NCBI RefSeq assembly: GCF_900626285.1
Contig: NZ_LR131147.1
Span: 91,750 to 155,749 of the forward strand
Direction: 5' to 3'
DNA: 64,000 nucleotides
Origin: Intestinimonas massiliensis (ex Afouda et al. 2020)
GTDB lineage: Bacteria; Bacillota; Clostridia; Oscillospirales; Oscillospiraceae
A program made the translations under genes and the position numbers. Positions within the stretch are counted from its first letter, which is position 1, and the number at the start of each line of letters is the position of its first letter. Positions 1-7,780 of the stretch are shown here, piece after piece. The notes beneath the pieces are model-generated. The model was given only the letters and a program-made list of their open reading frames with translations. It was not told the origin of the DNA and did not search any database.

Positions 1-270
1 CCCCCGCCCCCTTCCGGGCCCTCGCGGGTCCCCCCTGCGCTCCACCCCCTGCGGGTCCCTTCGGGCCCCTCCGGGGGCCGCCCTCCGGGCGTCCGGGCTC
101 CTCCCGCCGGGCGGGGCTGGCGGCCCTGCGGGCCGCCTTTTCGCCTCCGCCCCGCCCGGCGTGGAGAGGGGTGCCACTGTCAGGCCAGCCCGGCAAGGGT
201 CGAGACAAGCGGCCAGAGGCCGCCCTTGCCTGGCTTGTCCTGCCTGCGGCAGATGGTAGGGAGCCCCCCA
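1..270. other. GC-rich gene-free left edge
   Basis: I see no credible gene here. The DNA is dominated by runs of C and G with many short self-complementary blocks, and reading frames stay open only because of base composition. A hairpin with a U-run lies at 119-141. The edge could be the tail of a mobile or rearranged region beyond the window, but nothing in the sequence identifies it. Confidence 0.6.
119..141 (+). terminator. Hairpin with U-run
   Basis: Arms at 119-126 and 130-137 (GGCGGCCC / GGGCCGCC, loop of three) are followed by TTTT. This has the form of an intrinsic terminator for a plus-strand transcript entering from outside the window. Confidence 0.5.
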
Positions 271-279
271 AAAGGGGGC

Positions 280-308
280 TTGACAAGCTCGAACGCTTGT
301 GCTACTAT
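280..308 (+). promoter_or_regulatory. Strong sigma-A promoter in the gene-free region
   Basis: TTGACA at 280-285, a 17-bp spacer and TACTAT at 303-308, preceded by TGC (extended -10). No protein gene follows; the transcript would start near 315 and run into the structured RNA at 315-386. A hairpin (AGCCCCC / GGGGGCT, 262-280) overlaps the first base of the -35 box. Confidence 0.65.
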
Positions 309-314
309 GATGGA

Positions 315-386
315 GCAAGGGCGTCCCGCTCTCTACCGTCAGCCTTTTGGCTGTCCTTTGGCCGTGGTAGAGGGCGGGCGTTTTTT
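315..386 (+). ncRNA. Putative small structured RNA
   Basis: Downstream of the promoter at 280-308 the predicted transcript folds into a long closing stem. Segment 322-337 pairs with 366-380 with one bulge and one wobble. An internal hairpin (AGCC-TTTT-GGCT, 341-352) sits inside. TTTTTT at 381-386 follows the closing stem, so the stem doubles as terminator. The result is a compact RNA of about 70 nt with its own promoter. No convincing ORF or ribosome site lies in it. I do not recognise the family; it could be a regulatory or counter-transcribed RNA of a mobile element. Confidence 0.5.
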
Positions 387-489
387 CGCCTTCCCCTCCC
401 GTCCCCCTCCGTCCGGAGGGGGAGCGCAAGGGCATGGGGATGCTGCGCATCCCCCGCCATCCGCCACGGGCGGGGACGAGGGGCCGAAA

Positions 490-523
490 AGAGGGGTGCG
501 GACGAAGTTGTCCGCACCCCTCT
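490..523. repeat. 14-bp perfect inverted repeat
   Basis: Arms 490-503 and 510-523 are perfectly complementary around a six-base loop. Read on the minus strand it is followed by TTTTC, so it could be a minus-strand terminator downstream of pfkA. Confidence 0.5.
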
Positions 524-547
524 GGCGTATCCTGGTCTCCCGTTCGC

Positions 548-579
548 ACTCAACAAAACGGCCCTTTATTTTGTTGAGT
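548..579. repeat. ACTCAACAAAA inverted repeat
   Basis: ACTCAACAAAA (548-558) and TTTTGTTGAGT (569-579) are perfect inverted copies separated by 10 bases. They are AT-rich in a very GC-rich setting. Function unknown; a protein-binding site, element end or terminator are all possible. Confidence 0.45.
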
Positions 580-635
580 TCGTGATCTAAATTCATAGCC
601 GCCCCCCTGCGGGGTCGGCTTACAGTATATAAAGC

Positions 636-671
636 CCACGGATCTTACCGGAGATGCGGTAAGATCCGTGG
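636..671 (-). terminator. Terminator of purB-pfkA
   Basis: A perfect 14-bp stem (636-649 with 658-671, eight-base loop) lies just beyond the pfkA stop codon. The minus-strand RNA continues into a weak U-rich stretch, GCTTTATATA. It probably ends the purB-pfkA transcript. Confidence 0.7.
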
Positions 672-680
672 TGCTGCTTA

Positions 681-1664
681 TTATTGAATCCCGGTCAGAG
701 CGCGCATGACGGTGTAAGTCTGCTGGTCCAGACCCTTGTGCATCTGCAGCGCTTCCGTGATGTCATAATCCACATAGGATTCACCATCCATGGCAACCAC
801 ACGGCAGCTCTTGCCCTCAGCCAGCAGCCGGACAGCCTCATAGCCCATGTATGTAGCAGCAATTCGGTCACGCACCGTAGGTGCGCCGCCCCGCTGCACA
901 TGGCCCAGAACGGTCACACGGGTATCCAGCGACGTAGCTTCCTTGATCTGTCTGGCCACCTCATAGGCGCCGCCTTCCACACCCTCTGCCACGATAATCA
1001 TGAAATGGGTTCGTCCAGCCAGACGGGATCTGCGGATCGGCTCCATCAGATCCTCCTCATAGTTGACCTTCTGCTCAGGCACCAACACAGCCGTGGCGCC
1101 GCAGGCCACGCCCACGTTCAGAGCTACATGGCCGGCGTGGCGGCCCATGACCTCTACCACCGAACAGCGCTCGTGAGACTGCATGGTATCACGGAGCTTA
1201 TCAATGGACTCCAGCGCGGTGTTGCAGGCGGTATCGTAGCCAATGGTATAGGTAGAACAAGCGATATCATTGTCAATGGTACCCGGAATGCCGATGACGC
1301 TCAGGCCCTGCTGGGCCAGGGTCAGCAGACCCCGGAAGGTGCCGTCGCCGCCGATTCCCACCAGAGCGTCCAGGCCCAACAGTTTGCAAGTGGCCACCGC
1401 CTTCTCCCGGCCCAGCTGGGACTTGAAGTCCTCGCTGCGGGCGGAATACAGCATGGTGCCGCCCCTTCTGGACAGACCGCTGACGCTTTCAAAGGTCAGG
1501 GGCACAAAGTCACCGTTGATCAGGCCATGGTAGCCGCGGCGAATTCCGATACACTCAATGCCCATATGCAGGGCGGTACGAACAACAGAGCGAATAGCTG
1601 CATTCATGCCAGGGGCATCTCCCCCGCTGGTAAATACACCGATACGGCGAACAGTTTTTTCCAT
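681..1664 (-). CDS. pfkA: ATP-dependent 6-phosphofructokinase
   Basis: Catalyses ATP-dependent phosphorylation of fructose 6-phosphate, the committed step of glycolysis, in the cytoplasm. The 327-aa protein opens with the family signature ending in TSGGDAPGMNAAIR, has GGDGT for nucleotide binding and PGTIDNDI with the catalytic Asp; PGT rather than PKT marks the ATP-using type. Length fits bacterial PfkA. The ATG at 1664 is chosen because AGGAG lies 8 nt upstream; a TTG two codons earlier is badly spaced. It lies 16 nt after purB on the same strand, so the two are probably cotranscribed, and a terminator follows at 636-671. Confidence 0.95.
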   Translation of the reverse strand: MEKTVRRIGVFTSGGDAPGMNAAIRSVVRTALHMGIECIGIRRGYHGLINGDFVPLTFESVSGLSRRGGTMLYSARSEDFKSQLGREKAVATCKLLGLDALVGIGGDGTFRGLLTLAQQGLSVIGIPGTIDNDIACSTYTIGYDTACNTALESIDKLRDTMQSHERCSVVEVMGRHAGHVALNVGVACGATAVLVPEQKVNYEEDLMEPIRRSRLAGRTHFMIIVAEGVEGGAYEVARQIKEATSLDTRVTVLGHVQRGGAPTVRDRIAATYMGYEAVRLLAEGKSCRVVAMDGESYVDYDITEALQMHKGLDQQTYTVMRALTGIQ

Positions 1665-1680
1665 ATACAACGCTCCTATC

Positions 1681-3117
1681 TTATACCTTCAGCTCAACGT
1701 CTTTCTTTTGCAGGGCATCAGAATAGCGCTCCAGAACCGGACGCACATCATGCTCCAAAAAGGCATCCACCTGCTCCGGACAGCGGCCGATATAGCGGGA
1801 GGGGGTCATGTGGGCGGTCAGCTCCTCCCGGGTCATACCGAACAGCGGATCTTCCGCAATCAGGTCGATGAGGTTATTGGCCTCTCCCCTGTCCTTCACG
1901 TTGGCGCCTGCCTGCTGGGAGAGCACACGGATGCGCTCATGCAGCTGCTGGCGGTCGCCGCCCTTTTTCACGGCGTCCATCATGATGTTCTCACTGGCCA
2001 TAAAGGGCAGCTCTTCCATAACGTGCTTTTCAATGACCTTCTCGTGGACAACCAGGCCGTCCGCCACGTTGGCGTAGATGCCCAGGATGCCGTCCACAGC
2101 CAGGAACGCCTCAGGGACGGACAGCCGCTTATTGGCCGAATCATCCAAGGTGCGCTCAAACCACTGCGTGGCCGCGGTAATGGCGGGATTCAGCGCATCG
2201 GCCATCACATATCTGGACAGAGCACAGATCCGCTCACAGCGCATGGGGTTGCGTTTGTAGGGCATGGCGGAGGAGCCGATCTGATGGGCCTCAAAGGGCT
2301 CTTCCACTTCCTTCAGGTTGCACAGCAGGCGCATGTCGGTGGCAAATTTGCTGGCCGACTGGGCGATACCGGACAGCGCGGAGAGCACCATATAGTCCGT
2401 CTTTCTGGAGTAGGTCTGTCCGGATACCGGCACCGTGGCGTCAAAGCCCATCTCTGCGGCAATCTTCTGGTCCAGCGCCACACACTTGGCGTGGTCGCCG
2501 TCGAAGAGCTCCAGGAAACTGGCCTGGGTCCCGGTAGTTCCCTTGCAGCCCAGCAGCTTCAGGGAGGAGATCCGGTGCTCCACCTCCTGGAGGTCCAGCA
2601 GCAGATCATTCATCCAAAGGGTAGCCCGCTTCCCCACCGTCACCAGCTGTGCCGGCTGGAAGTGAGTAAAGCCCAGGGTAGGCAGTGCCTTATAGCGGTC
2701 GGCAAATTTCGCCAGGTGGCCCAACACCCGCACCAGCTCATCCCGCACCAGGCACAGAGCCTCCCGCATCAGGATGATGTCCGTATTGTCGCCCACGTAG
2801 CAGCTGGTGGCGCCCAGGTGGATGATGGGCATGGCCTTGGGGCACTGGAGCCCATAGGCATGGATGTGGGCCATCACGTCATGGCGCAGTTCACGCTCAA
2901 ACTGAGCCGCCTTCTCATAGTCGATATCGTCGATGTGGGCTTCCAGCTCTGACACCTGCTCCTGGGTCACCGGCAGGCCCAGCTCCATCTCCGCCCGGGC
3001 CAGTGCCACCCACAGACGCCTCCAGGTAGAGAACTTCTTGTCCGGGGAGAAAATGTACTGCATTTCATTGCTGGCATAACGGGAACAAAGTGGTGATTCA
3101 TACTTATTTCTATTCAT
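1681..3117 (-). CDS. purB: Adenylosuccinate lyase
   Basis: Splits SAICAR to AICAR and adenylosuccinate to AMP, releasing fumarate, in purine synthesis. The 478-aa protein carries the fumarase/ASL superfamily signature SSAMPYKRNPM and the LGATSCYVGDNTD segment typical of the longer, eukaryote-like PurB branch. The ATG at 3117 is preceded by AAGGG at good spacing; the upstream in-frame codons lack a ribosome site. A clear promoter lies at 3165-3193 and pfkA follows closely. The pairing of a purine gene with a glycolytic gene is probably transcriptional convenience. Confidence 0.95.
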   Translation of the reverse strand: MNRNKYESPLCSRYASNEMQYIFSPDKKFSTWRRLWVALARAEMELGLPVTQEQVSELEAHIDDIDYEKAAQFERELRHDVMAHIHAYGLQCPKAMPIIHLGATSCYVGDNTDIILMREALCLVRDELVRVLGHLAKFADRYKALPTLGFTHFQPAQLVTVGKRATLWMNDLLLDLQEVEHRISSLKLLGCKGTTGTQASFLELFDGDHAKCVALDQKIAAEMGFDATVPVSGQTYSRKTDYMVLSALSGIAQSASKFATDMRLLCNLKEVEEPFEAHQIGSSAMPYKRNPMRCERICALSRYVMADALNPAITAATQWFERTLDDSANKRLSVPEAFLAVDGILGIYANVADGLVVHEKVIEKHVMEELPFMASENIMMDAVKKGGDRQQLHERIRVLSQQAGANVKDRGEANNLIDLIAEDPLFGMTREELTAHMTPSRYIGRCPEQVDAFLEHDVRPVLERYSDALQKKDVELKV

Positions 3118-3164
3118 GGATACCCTTCTTTTACGCACAAAAATAGCAAGTCATTACAGCCGGT

Positions 3165-3193
3165 AGTATATCACAAAAGCCCCTCTGTCACAA
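3165..3193 (-). promoter_or_regulatory. purB promoter
   Basis: On the minus strand: TTGTGA (3193-3188), a 17-bp spacer, TATACT (3170-3165) with TG one base upstream (extended -10). This is a good sigma-A promoter for purB-pfkA. Confidence 0.75.
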
Positions 3194-3212
3194 GAGCAAC
3201 TTTTTACTGATT

Positions 3213-3224
3213 CATAACGTTATG
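3213..3224. promoter_or_regulatory. 12-bp palindrome upstream of purB promoter
   Basis: CATAACGTTATG is a perfect palindrome with a central ACGT, about 20 bp upstream of the purB -35 box. It may be an operator (LacI-family operators often look like this) or simply part of the aspB terminator tail. No regulator is identified. Confidence 0.35.
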
Positions 3225-3265
3225 TGGCCCGCGACAACCGCACAGACACGGCTGCCGCGGGCCAC
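3224..3265 (-). terminator. aspB terminator
   Basis: A 10-bp perfect stem (3224-3233 with 3256-3265) extends by six more pairs including wobbles. It lies just after the aspB stop. The U-run is poor, so termination strength is uncertain. Confidence 0.6.
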
Positions 3266-3288
3266 TTTGCACCGCGGAAAGGGTGAAA

Positions 3289-4479
3289 TTACTCCGCCAG
3301 GAACTTCTCCAGACGGTTCAGACCCTCCTTGATATTCTCCATGGAGGTGGCGTAAGACCAGCGGACGAAGTTGGGCGCACCGAAACCGGAGCCGGGCACC
3401 ACGGCCACCAGGCCGTACTTCAGGAACGCATCGGCAAAGACATCGTCATTGGTGATCTCCACGCCGTGGATGGTCTTGCCGATGAGCTTCTCCAGATTCA
3501 TCATCACATAGAAAGCGCCCTCGGGCTTGATGCAGCTGACACCGGGGATGGAGTTCATCCGCTCCACAATGTAGTTGCGCCGCTCCTCAAAGGCCTGGCG
3601 CATCGTCTCCACCTGATCCTGGGGCGCGGTGAGAGCCACAGCAGCGGCCTTTTGGGAAATCGCCACGGGAGAACCGGTGGAGTGGCTGACGTAATTGGCC
3701 ATGATCTTGGCAATGGTGTCGTTGGCGCAGGCATAGCCGATCCGCCAGCCGGTCATAGCGTAGGACTTGGACACGCCGTTGACCAGCACAGTCAGCTCCT
3801 TGAGCTCAGGGCTCAGGGCGGCAAAGCTGGTAAACTTCTTTCCGTCATAGGCCAGGCTGTAATAGATTTCATCGGAGATCACATAGATCTCATGCTTCAG
3901 GCATACGGCCCCGATGGCCTCCAGCTCTTCCCTGCCGTACATCATGCCGGTGGGGTTGGAGGGATTATTCAGGATGATGGCCTTGGTCTTGGGGGTCACA
4001 GCCGCCTCCAGCTTTTCGGCGGTGAGCTTGAAGTGCTCAGCTTCAGTGGCGGTGACCACCACAGGCACGCCGCCCACCATGCGGATCAGTTCATAATAGC
4101 TGACCCAGTAGGGCGCAGGCAGGATGATCTCGTCGCCGGGATTCACCATGGCCCGGAGCGCCAGGTACACCAGATGCTTGGCGCCGCTGCTCACCACTAC
4201 CTGGCTGGGCTTGTACTCCACGCCGCAGTCGGCCTTCATCCGATCACATACCGCCTGACGCAGCTCCACTGTGCCGGCGGCGGGGGTATAGCGGGTCACG
4301 TTGTTCTGAATGGCCTCAATGCCGGCCTGCTTGATGTTGTCGGGGGTGTTGAAGTCCGGCTCACCGGCACCAAAGCCAATAACATCAATGCCATCGGCCT
4401 TCATCTGCTTGAACATAGCGTCAATTGCCATAGTGGTGGACGCCCGGACGGACTGCGCGATCCTGGACAGCTCTTTCAA
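3289..4479 (-). CDS. aspB: Aspartate aminotransferase, class I/II
   Basis: A PLP-dependent enzyme that exchanges the amino group between aspartate and 2-oxoglutarate, linking amino-acid and TCA metabolism. The 396-aa sequence shows the fold I landmarks in order: GAGEPDF near residue 38, YTPAAGT, NNPSNPTG, SDEIY, and SKSYAMTGWRIGY with the Schiff-base lysine at about Lys238. The first codon is TTG at 4479: GGGAG lies 8 nt upstream and no ATG occurs until residue 17. It has its own promoter at 4515-4543 and terminators on both sides. Substrate range of this subfamily is broad, so the aspartate assignment is by family. Confidence 0.88.
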   Translation of the reverse strand: MKELSRIAQSVRASTTMAIDAMFKQMKADGIDVIGFGAGEPDFNTPDNIKQAGIEAIQNNVTRYTPAAGTVELRQAVCDRMKADCGVEYKPSQVVVSSGAKHLVYLALRAMVNPGDEIILPAPYWVSYYELIRMVGGVPVVVTATEAEHFKLTAEKLEAAVTPKTKAIILNNPSNPTGMMYGREELEAIGAVCLKHEIYVISDEIYYSLAYDGKKFTSFAALSPELKELTVLVNGVSKSYAMTGWRIGYACANDTIAKIMANYVSHSTGSPVAISQKAAAVALTAPQDQVETMRQAFEERRNYIVERMNSIPGVSCIKPEGAFYVMMNLEKLIGKTIHGVEITNDDVFADAFLKYGLVAVVPGSGFGAPNFVRWSYATSMENIKEGLNRLEKFLAE

Positions 4480-4514
4480 TGGAATCTCTCCCTTGTACTC
4501 AAAGTTCTTGACAT

Positions 4515-4543
4515 ATTATATGCGCGAACTTGCAGAAAAGCAA
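4515..4543 (-). promoter_or_regulatory. aspB promoter
   Basis: Minus strand: TTGCTT (4543-4538), 17-bp spacer, TATAAT (4520-4515). Near-consensus sigma-A promoter 36 nt upstream of the TTG start. Confidence 0.8.
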
Positions 4544-4601
4544 GTGTTTCTTAAAAAAACTTCATGGTTTTTGAATGAGGAAGAAATTATTGATGCAAAA
4601 T

Positions 4602-4630
4602 AGGGCGTCCGCCGTTCTGACGGACGCCCT
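4602..4630 (-). terminator. Terminator after ECF S-component gene
   Basis: A perfect 10-bp stem AGGGCGTCCG / CGGACGCCCT with a nine-base loop is followed on the minus strand by ATTTTGC. It separates the coaX-transporter unit from the aspB promoter. Confidence 0.75.
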
Positions 4631-4639
4631 GAAAGGCAT

Positions 4640-5230
4640 TTATGCGTGACTTCTTGCAGTGACCACCCGGACGATGACGGTGCTGAGCACCAGATTGATG
4701 ACCAGCTCCAGCACAAAGTTGATTCCGGTAAGGCCAAAAATGATATAGTACACGATGTCCGTTCCACCCGCCCAGGCTACCAAGATGTCGTGGAACAGCA
4801 GGGTCAGGCACAGGCAGAACAGGCCGGTATTTACCACCGGGCTGACGATGCCTGCCGCAATAGCGCCCACAATCGGGGCCAGAGGGCCTTTGGAAATAGC
4901 CTGATAGACGGCACCGGCACACAGACCAGCCAGGATGCCCTTGGCCAGACAGACCACCGCGGTGAGGAAAGGGTTGGCGTTCCACAGGACACTTCCGCCC
5001 GGATCCCAGCCCAAAATACAGGCAATCAAAACCACAACACCGAATACGCCGCCCAGATAAGCGCCCGCTTTAGGCCCATACAAAGCCGCGCCGATGATAA
5101 TGGGGGCCAACGCCAGAGTAATGGAAAACGGACCGAACTTGATGAAACTGGCGACTATCTGCAGGACCACAATAATGGCTGTCAATAAAGCCAGTCCTGT
5201 CAGGCGTCTGGTTTTCTCGCTTGCTCTCAT
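4640..5230 (-). CDS. ECF transporter substrate-binding S component, pantothenate-type candidate
   Basis: A 196-aa integral membrane protein with about six hydrophobic segments (first at residues 10-35). It resembles S components of energy-coupling-factor vitamin importers, which bind the vitamin and dock on a shared ATPase/T-component module elsewhere in the genome. The stretch APIIIGAALYGPKAG is typical of the fold. It follows coaX, pantothenate kinase, on the same strand, so pantothenate (PanT-like) is the likely substrate; this is inference from context. The ATG at 5230 has AGGAGG 9-10 nt upstream. No ECF ATPase genes are in the window. Confidence 0.75.
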   Translation of the reverse strand: MRASEKTRRLTGLALLTAIIVVLQIVASFIKFGPFSITLALAPIIIGAALYGPKAGAYLGGVFGVVVLIACILGWDPGGSVLWNANPFLTAVVCLAKGILAGLCAGAVYQAISKGPLAPIVGAIAAGIVSPVVNTGLFCLCLTLLFHDILVAWAGGTDIVYYIIFGLTGINFVLELVINLVLSTVIVRVVTARSHA

Positions 5231-5291
5231 ATGAAATTACCTCCTGCTGCCGCTCCTCTTTGAGAGGATGCAGCGCACTCTTTATTTACCC

Positions 5292-5305
5292 ACGGCAATT
5301 GCCGT
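5292..5305. repeat. 14-bp palindrome between coaX and transporter gene
   Basis: ACGGCAATTGCCGT is perfectly self-complementary. As RNA it could form a short hairpin with an AATT loop (weak terminator); as DNA it could be an operator. It sits 12 bp beyond the coaX stop. Confidence 0.4.
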
Positions 5306-5316
5306 TGAGTACCATT

Positions 5317-6105
5317 TCAGGCCTTTTTGGCTTTTCGGGTATTCTTCTGATAGAGCAGATAGAGCCCCTTCATAACCAAATCGGCGTCGTATTGGATCTC
5401 ATGCCTGCAATAGCACAGGATCCGGGGGGCGTTGCCGCCGGTAGCCACTACGGTCACCGGCTGGCCGATCCGCGCCTCAATGCGGTCCACCATGCCGTCC
5501 ACCATACTGGCGTGGCCGTACAGCACACCGGAGCGCATGGCCTCCTCCGTGGTGCGGCCCAGCAGATCCACCTGGGCCGGGCTCTCAATGGAAATGGGCG
5601 GCAGAGCGGCGGCCCGCTCCGACATGGCCCGCAGGGCCAGGGTCAGGCCTGGCATGATGATGCAGCCCTCATACACGCTGCCCTGAATCAGGGACAGCGA
5701 GGTGGCAGTTCCCATATCGATCATCACGATCGGGCTCTGATAGCCCGCCATGGCGGCCACTGAGGAGGCCACGATATCACTGCCCAGCTGATCATGGATC
5801 TCTGCCTTGATGTTCAGACCGGTTTTGATACCGGGTCCTACGACCAGGGGGGCTTTTCCGGTCATCCGGGTGATAGTGTCCGCAAAAACCGCGGTCAGCG
5901 GCGGCACCACACTGGAGAGAATGGCGCCGGTCACTTCCCGGATTTCAGCGCCGTACAGTCGGAACACACCGAACAGATCGATGGCGCACTGATCCCGGGT
6001 CTTGCTCTGGGAGGTCTCCAGGGTGGAGCGGAAACTCAGCTTGCCGGTCTGGTCAAACAGGCCCACCGTCGTATTGGAATTGCCCACATCCACCGCCAGA
6101 ATCAT
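5317..6105 (-). CDS. coaX: Type III pantothenate kinase
   Basis: Phosphorylates pantothenate, the first step of coenzyme A synthesis. The 262-aa ASKHA-fold protein starts with the phosphate-binding DVGNSNTTVGLFD, has DMGTAT in the middle and ATGG near the C-terminus, as in type III enzymes, which need a monovalent cation and escape CoA feedback. The start is ATG at 6105. A consensus promoter lies at 6141-6169. The next gene downstream is a vitamin ECF S component, suggesting a pantothenate uptake-and-activation pair. Confidence 0.93.
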   Translation of the reverse strand: MILAVDVGNSNTTVGLFDQTGKLSFRSTLETSQSKTRDQCAIDLFGVFRLYGAEIREVTGAILSSVVPPLTAVFADTITRMTGKAPLVVGPGIKTGLNIKAEIHDQLGSDIVASSVAAMAGYQSPIVMIDMGTATSLSLIQGSVYEGCIIMPGLTLALRAMSERAAALPPISIESPAQVDLLGRTTEEAMRSGVLYGHASMVDGMVDRIEARIGQPVTVVATGGNAPRILCYCRHEIQYDADLVMKGLYLLYQKNTRKAKKA

Positions 6106-6140
6106 AGCTCCGTACCCCTTTCCCGTTGTTATCCTCCGGT

Positions 6141-6169
6141 ATTGTACCAGCTATTTCTCCCAGCGTCAA
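6141..6169 (-). promoter_or_regulatory. coaX promoter
   Basis: Minus strand: TTGACG (6169-6164), 17-bp spacer, TACAAT (6146-6141). Confidence 0.8.
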
Positions 6170-6170
6170 G

Positions 6171-6202
6171 CAGCGGGGCAGCCTTCAGAGGCTGTCCCGC
6201 TG
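6171..6202 (-). terminator. leu operon terminator
   Basis: A 13-bp stem with one mismatch (6171-6183 with 6190-6202), 5 bp after the leuB stop. The U-run is weak. It separates leuCDB from the coaX promoter. Confidence 0.55.
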
Positions 6203-6207
6203 TGTAT

Positions 6208-7284
6208 TCAGATCTTCTGGCAGATGAGATCGCCCATCTGTTTGGTACCGATGGGGGTGACGCCAGGCTCGGCGATGTCGGCGGTACGCCAACCCTCGGC
6301 CAGCACGGCGTCCACTGCCGCCTCCACTGCGTCCGCCTCGGCGGCCAGGTGGAAGGAGTAGCGGAACATCATGGCTACCGACAGGATGGTTGCAATGGGA
6401 TTGGCCTTGTCCTGACCGGCGATGTCGGGGGCGGAACCGTGGATGGGCTCGTAGAGGCCGGGAGCCATGTCCCCGATGGAGGCGGAGGGCAGCAGGCCGA
6501 TGGACCCGGTGACCATGGAGGCCTCGTCGGACAGGATATCACCGAACATATTCTCGGTCACCACCACGTCGAACTGACCGGGATCACGGACCAGCTGCAT
6601 GGCGCAGTTGTCCACCAGCACATCCTCGTACTGGACATCGGAGTACTCCTCCGCCAGACGGTGCATGACGCTCCGCCACAGGCGGCTGGTCTCCAGGACG
6701 TTGGCCTTGTCCACGGAGGACACCTTTTTCCGGCGAAGCCGGGCCAGCTCGAAGGCACGGCGGCCAATGCGCTCGATCTCCTTCTCGGAGTAGGCCATCC
6801 GGTCGGCGCACTCCATGCCCCGGTCCTCGGTCTGATACTTCTCCCGCTGGCCGAAGTAAATGCCGCCGGTAAGCTCCCGCACCATCATCAGGTCAATGCC
6901 CTTGTCCGCCGTTTCCTTCTTCAGAGGACAGGCGTCCGCCATAGCGGGCCGGAGGGTGGCGGGCCGCAGGTTGGCATACAGGCCCAGATCCTTGCGGATG
7001 GCCAGCAACGCGGTTTCAGGCCGCTGCTCGGCAGGCTTGTCGGAGCCCCACTTGGGGCCGCCAACAGCACCCAGCAGCACTGCGTCGCAGGCCTTGCACT
7101 TCTCGGCAGTACCGTCCGGGTAGCTCTTCCCCACCGCGTCGGTGGCACAGCCGCCCAGCAGGACCTCTTCATATATAAAGGTATGGCCGAATTTTTCTCC
7201 CACCGTGTTCAGGACCTTGACGGCCTCCCCTACCACCTCGGGACCAATGCCGTCGCCCCGGATCAGGGCAATCTTGTAATTCAT
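6208..7284 (-). CDS. leuB: 3-isopropylmalate dehydrogenase
   Basis: Oxidises and decarboxylates 3-isopropylmalate to 2-oxoisocaproate with NAD+, the third leucine-specific step. The 358-aa protein starts MNYKIALIRGDGIGPEV, contains the MMVRELTGGIYFG substrate segment and the GSAPDIAGQDKANP dinucleotide region near residue 280, all diagnostic of LeuB. The start codon overlaps the leuD stop as ATGA (7281-7284), indicating translational coupling. The longer upstream reading frame is antisense-like and was not used. Last gene of leuC-leuD-leuB. Confidence 0.96.
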   Translation of the reverse strand: MNYKIALIRGDGIGPEVVGEAVKVLNTVGEKFGHTFIYEEVLLGGCATDAVGKSYPDGTAEKCKACDAVLLGAVGGPKWGSDKPAEQRPETALLAIRKDLGLYANLRPATLRPAMADACPLKKETADKGIDLMMVRELTGGIYFGQREKYQTEDRGMECADRMAYSEKEIERIGRRAFELARLRRKKVSSVDKANVLETSRLWRSVMHRLAEEYSDVQYEDVLVDNCAMQLVRDPGQFDVVVTENMFGDILSDEASMVTGSIGLLPSASIGDMAPGLYEPIHGSAPDIAGQDKANPIATILSVAMMFRYSFHLAAEADAVEAAVDAVLAEGWRTADIAEPGVTPIGTKQMGDLICQKI

Positions 7285-7766
7285 TTCGCCACACCTCGCG
7301 CTTTCAGAGAATTGAGCAGCCCGCCGGCCTCGATGATCCGGTTTACAAACTCCGGGAAGGGCGCCGCCTGCCAGGTCTTGCCCTGGGTCTCGTCGGTGAT
7401 GGTGCCGGTGGCGAAGTCCACGCTCACAGTATCCCCCGCCTGGATCTCGGCGGCCGCTTCGGCGCTCTCCATGATGGGCAGGCCGATGTTGATGGCGTTG
7501 CGGTAGAAGATACGGGCAAAGGAGGGCGCGATGACGCACTTGACACCGCAGGCCTTGATGGACAGGGGCGCGTGCTCCCGGGAGGAGCCGCAGCCGAAGT
7601 TATTGCCCGCTACAATGATATCGCCCTGCTCCACAGTGGAGGCAAAACTGGCGTCGATGTCCTCCATGCAGTGGGAGGCCAGAGATTTTTCGTCGGGTGC
7701 ATTCAGATACCGGGCCGGAATGATCACGTCGGTATCCACGTTATCGCCATACTTATATACTTTCAT
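7281..7766 (-). CDS. leuD: 3-isopropylmalate dehydratase small subunit
   Basis: The swivel-domain subunit that pairs with LeuC to isomerise 2- to 3-isopropylmalate. The 161-aa protein has the subfamily signature GCGSSREHAP around residue 60 and an N-terminal VDTDVIIPARYL. Its size fits the short LeuD/HacB-type subunit of anaerobes rather than the roughly 200-aa enterobacterial form. It begins 14 nt after leuC and overlaps leuB by 4 nt. Confidence 0.95.
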   Translation of the reverse strand: MKVYKYGDNVDTDVIIPARYLNAPDEKSLASHCMEDIDASFASTVEQGDIIVAGNNFGCGSSREHAPLSIKACGVKCVIAPSFARIFYRNAINIGLPIMESAEAAAEIQAGDTVSVDFATGTITDETQGKTWQAAPFPEFVNRIIEAGGLLNSLKARGVAK

Positions 7767-7780
7767 GCCTAAAACCTCCC

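Noticed and set aside
1..180. CRISPR or tandem-repeat array in the C-rich edge
   Set aside because: Short G/C blocks recur but with no constant repeat unit or regular spacing.
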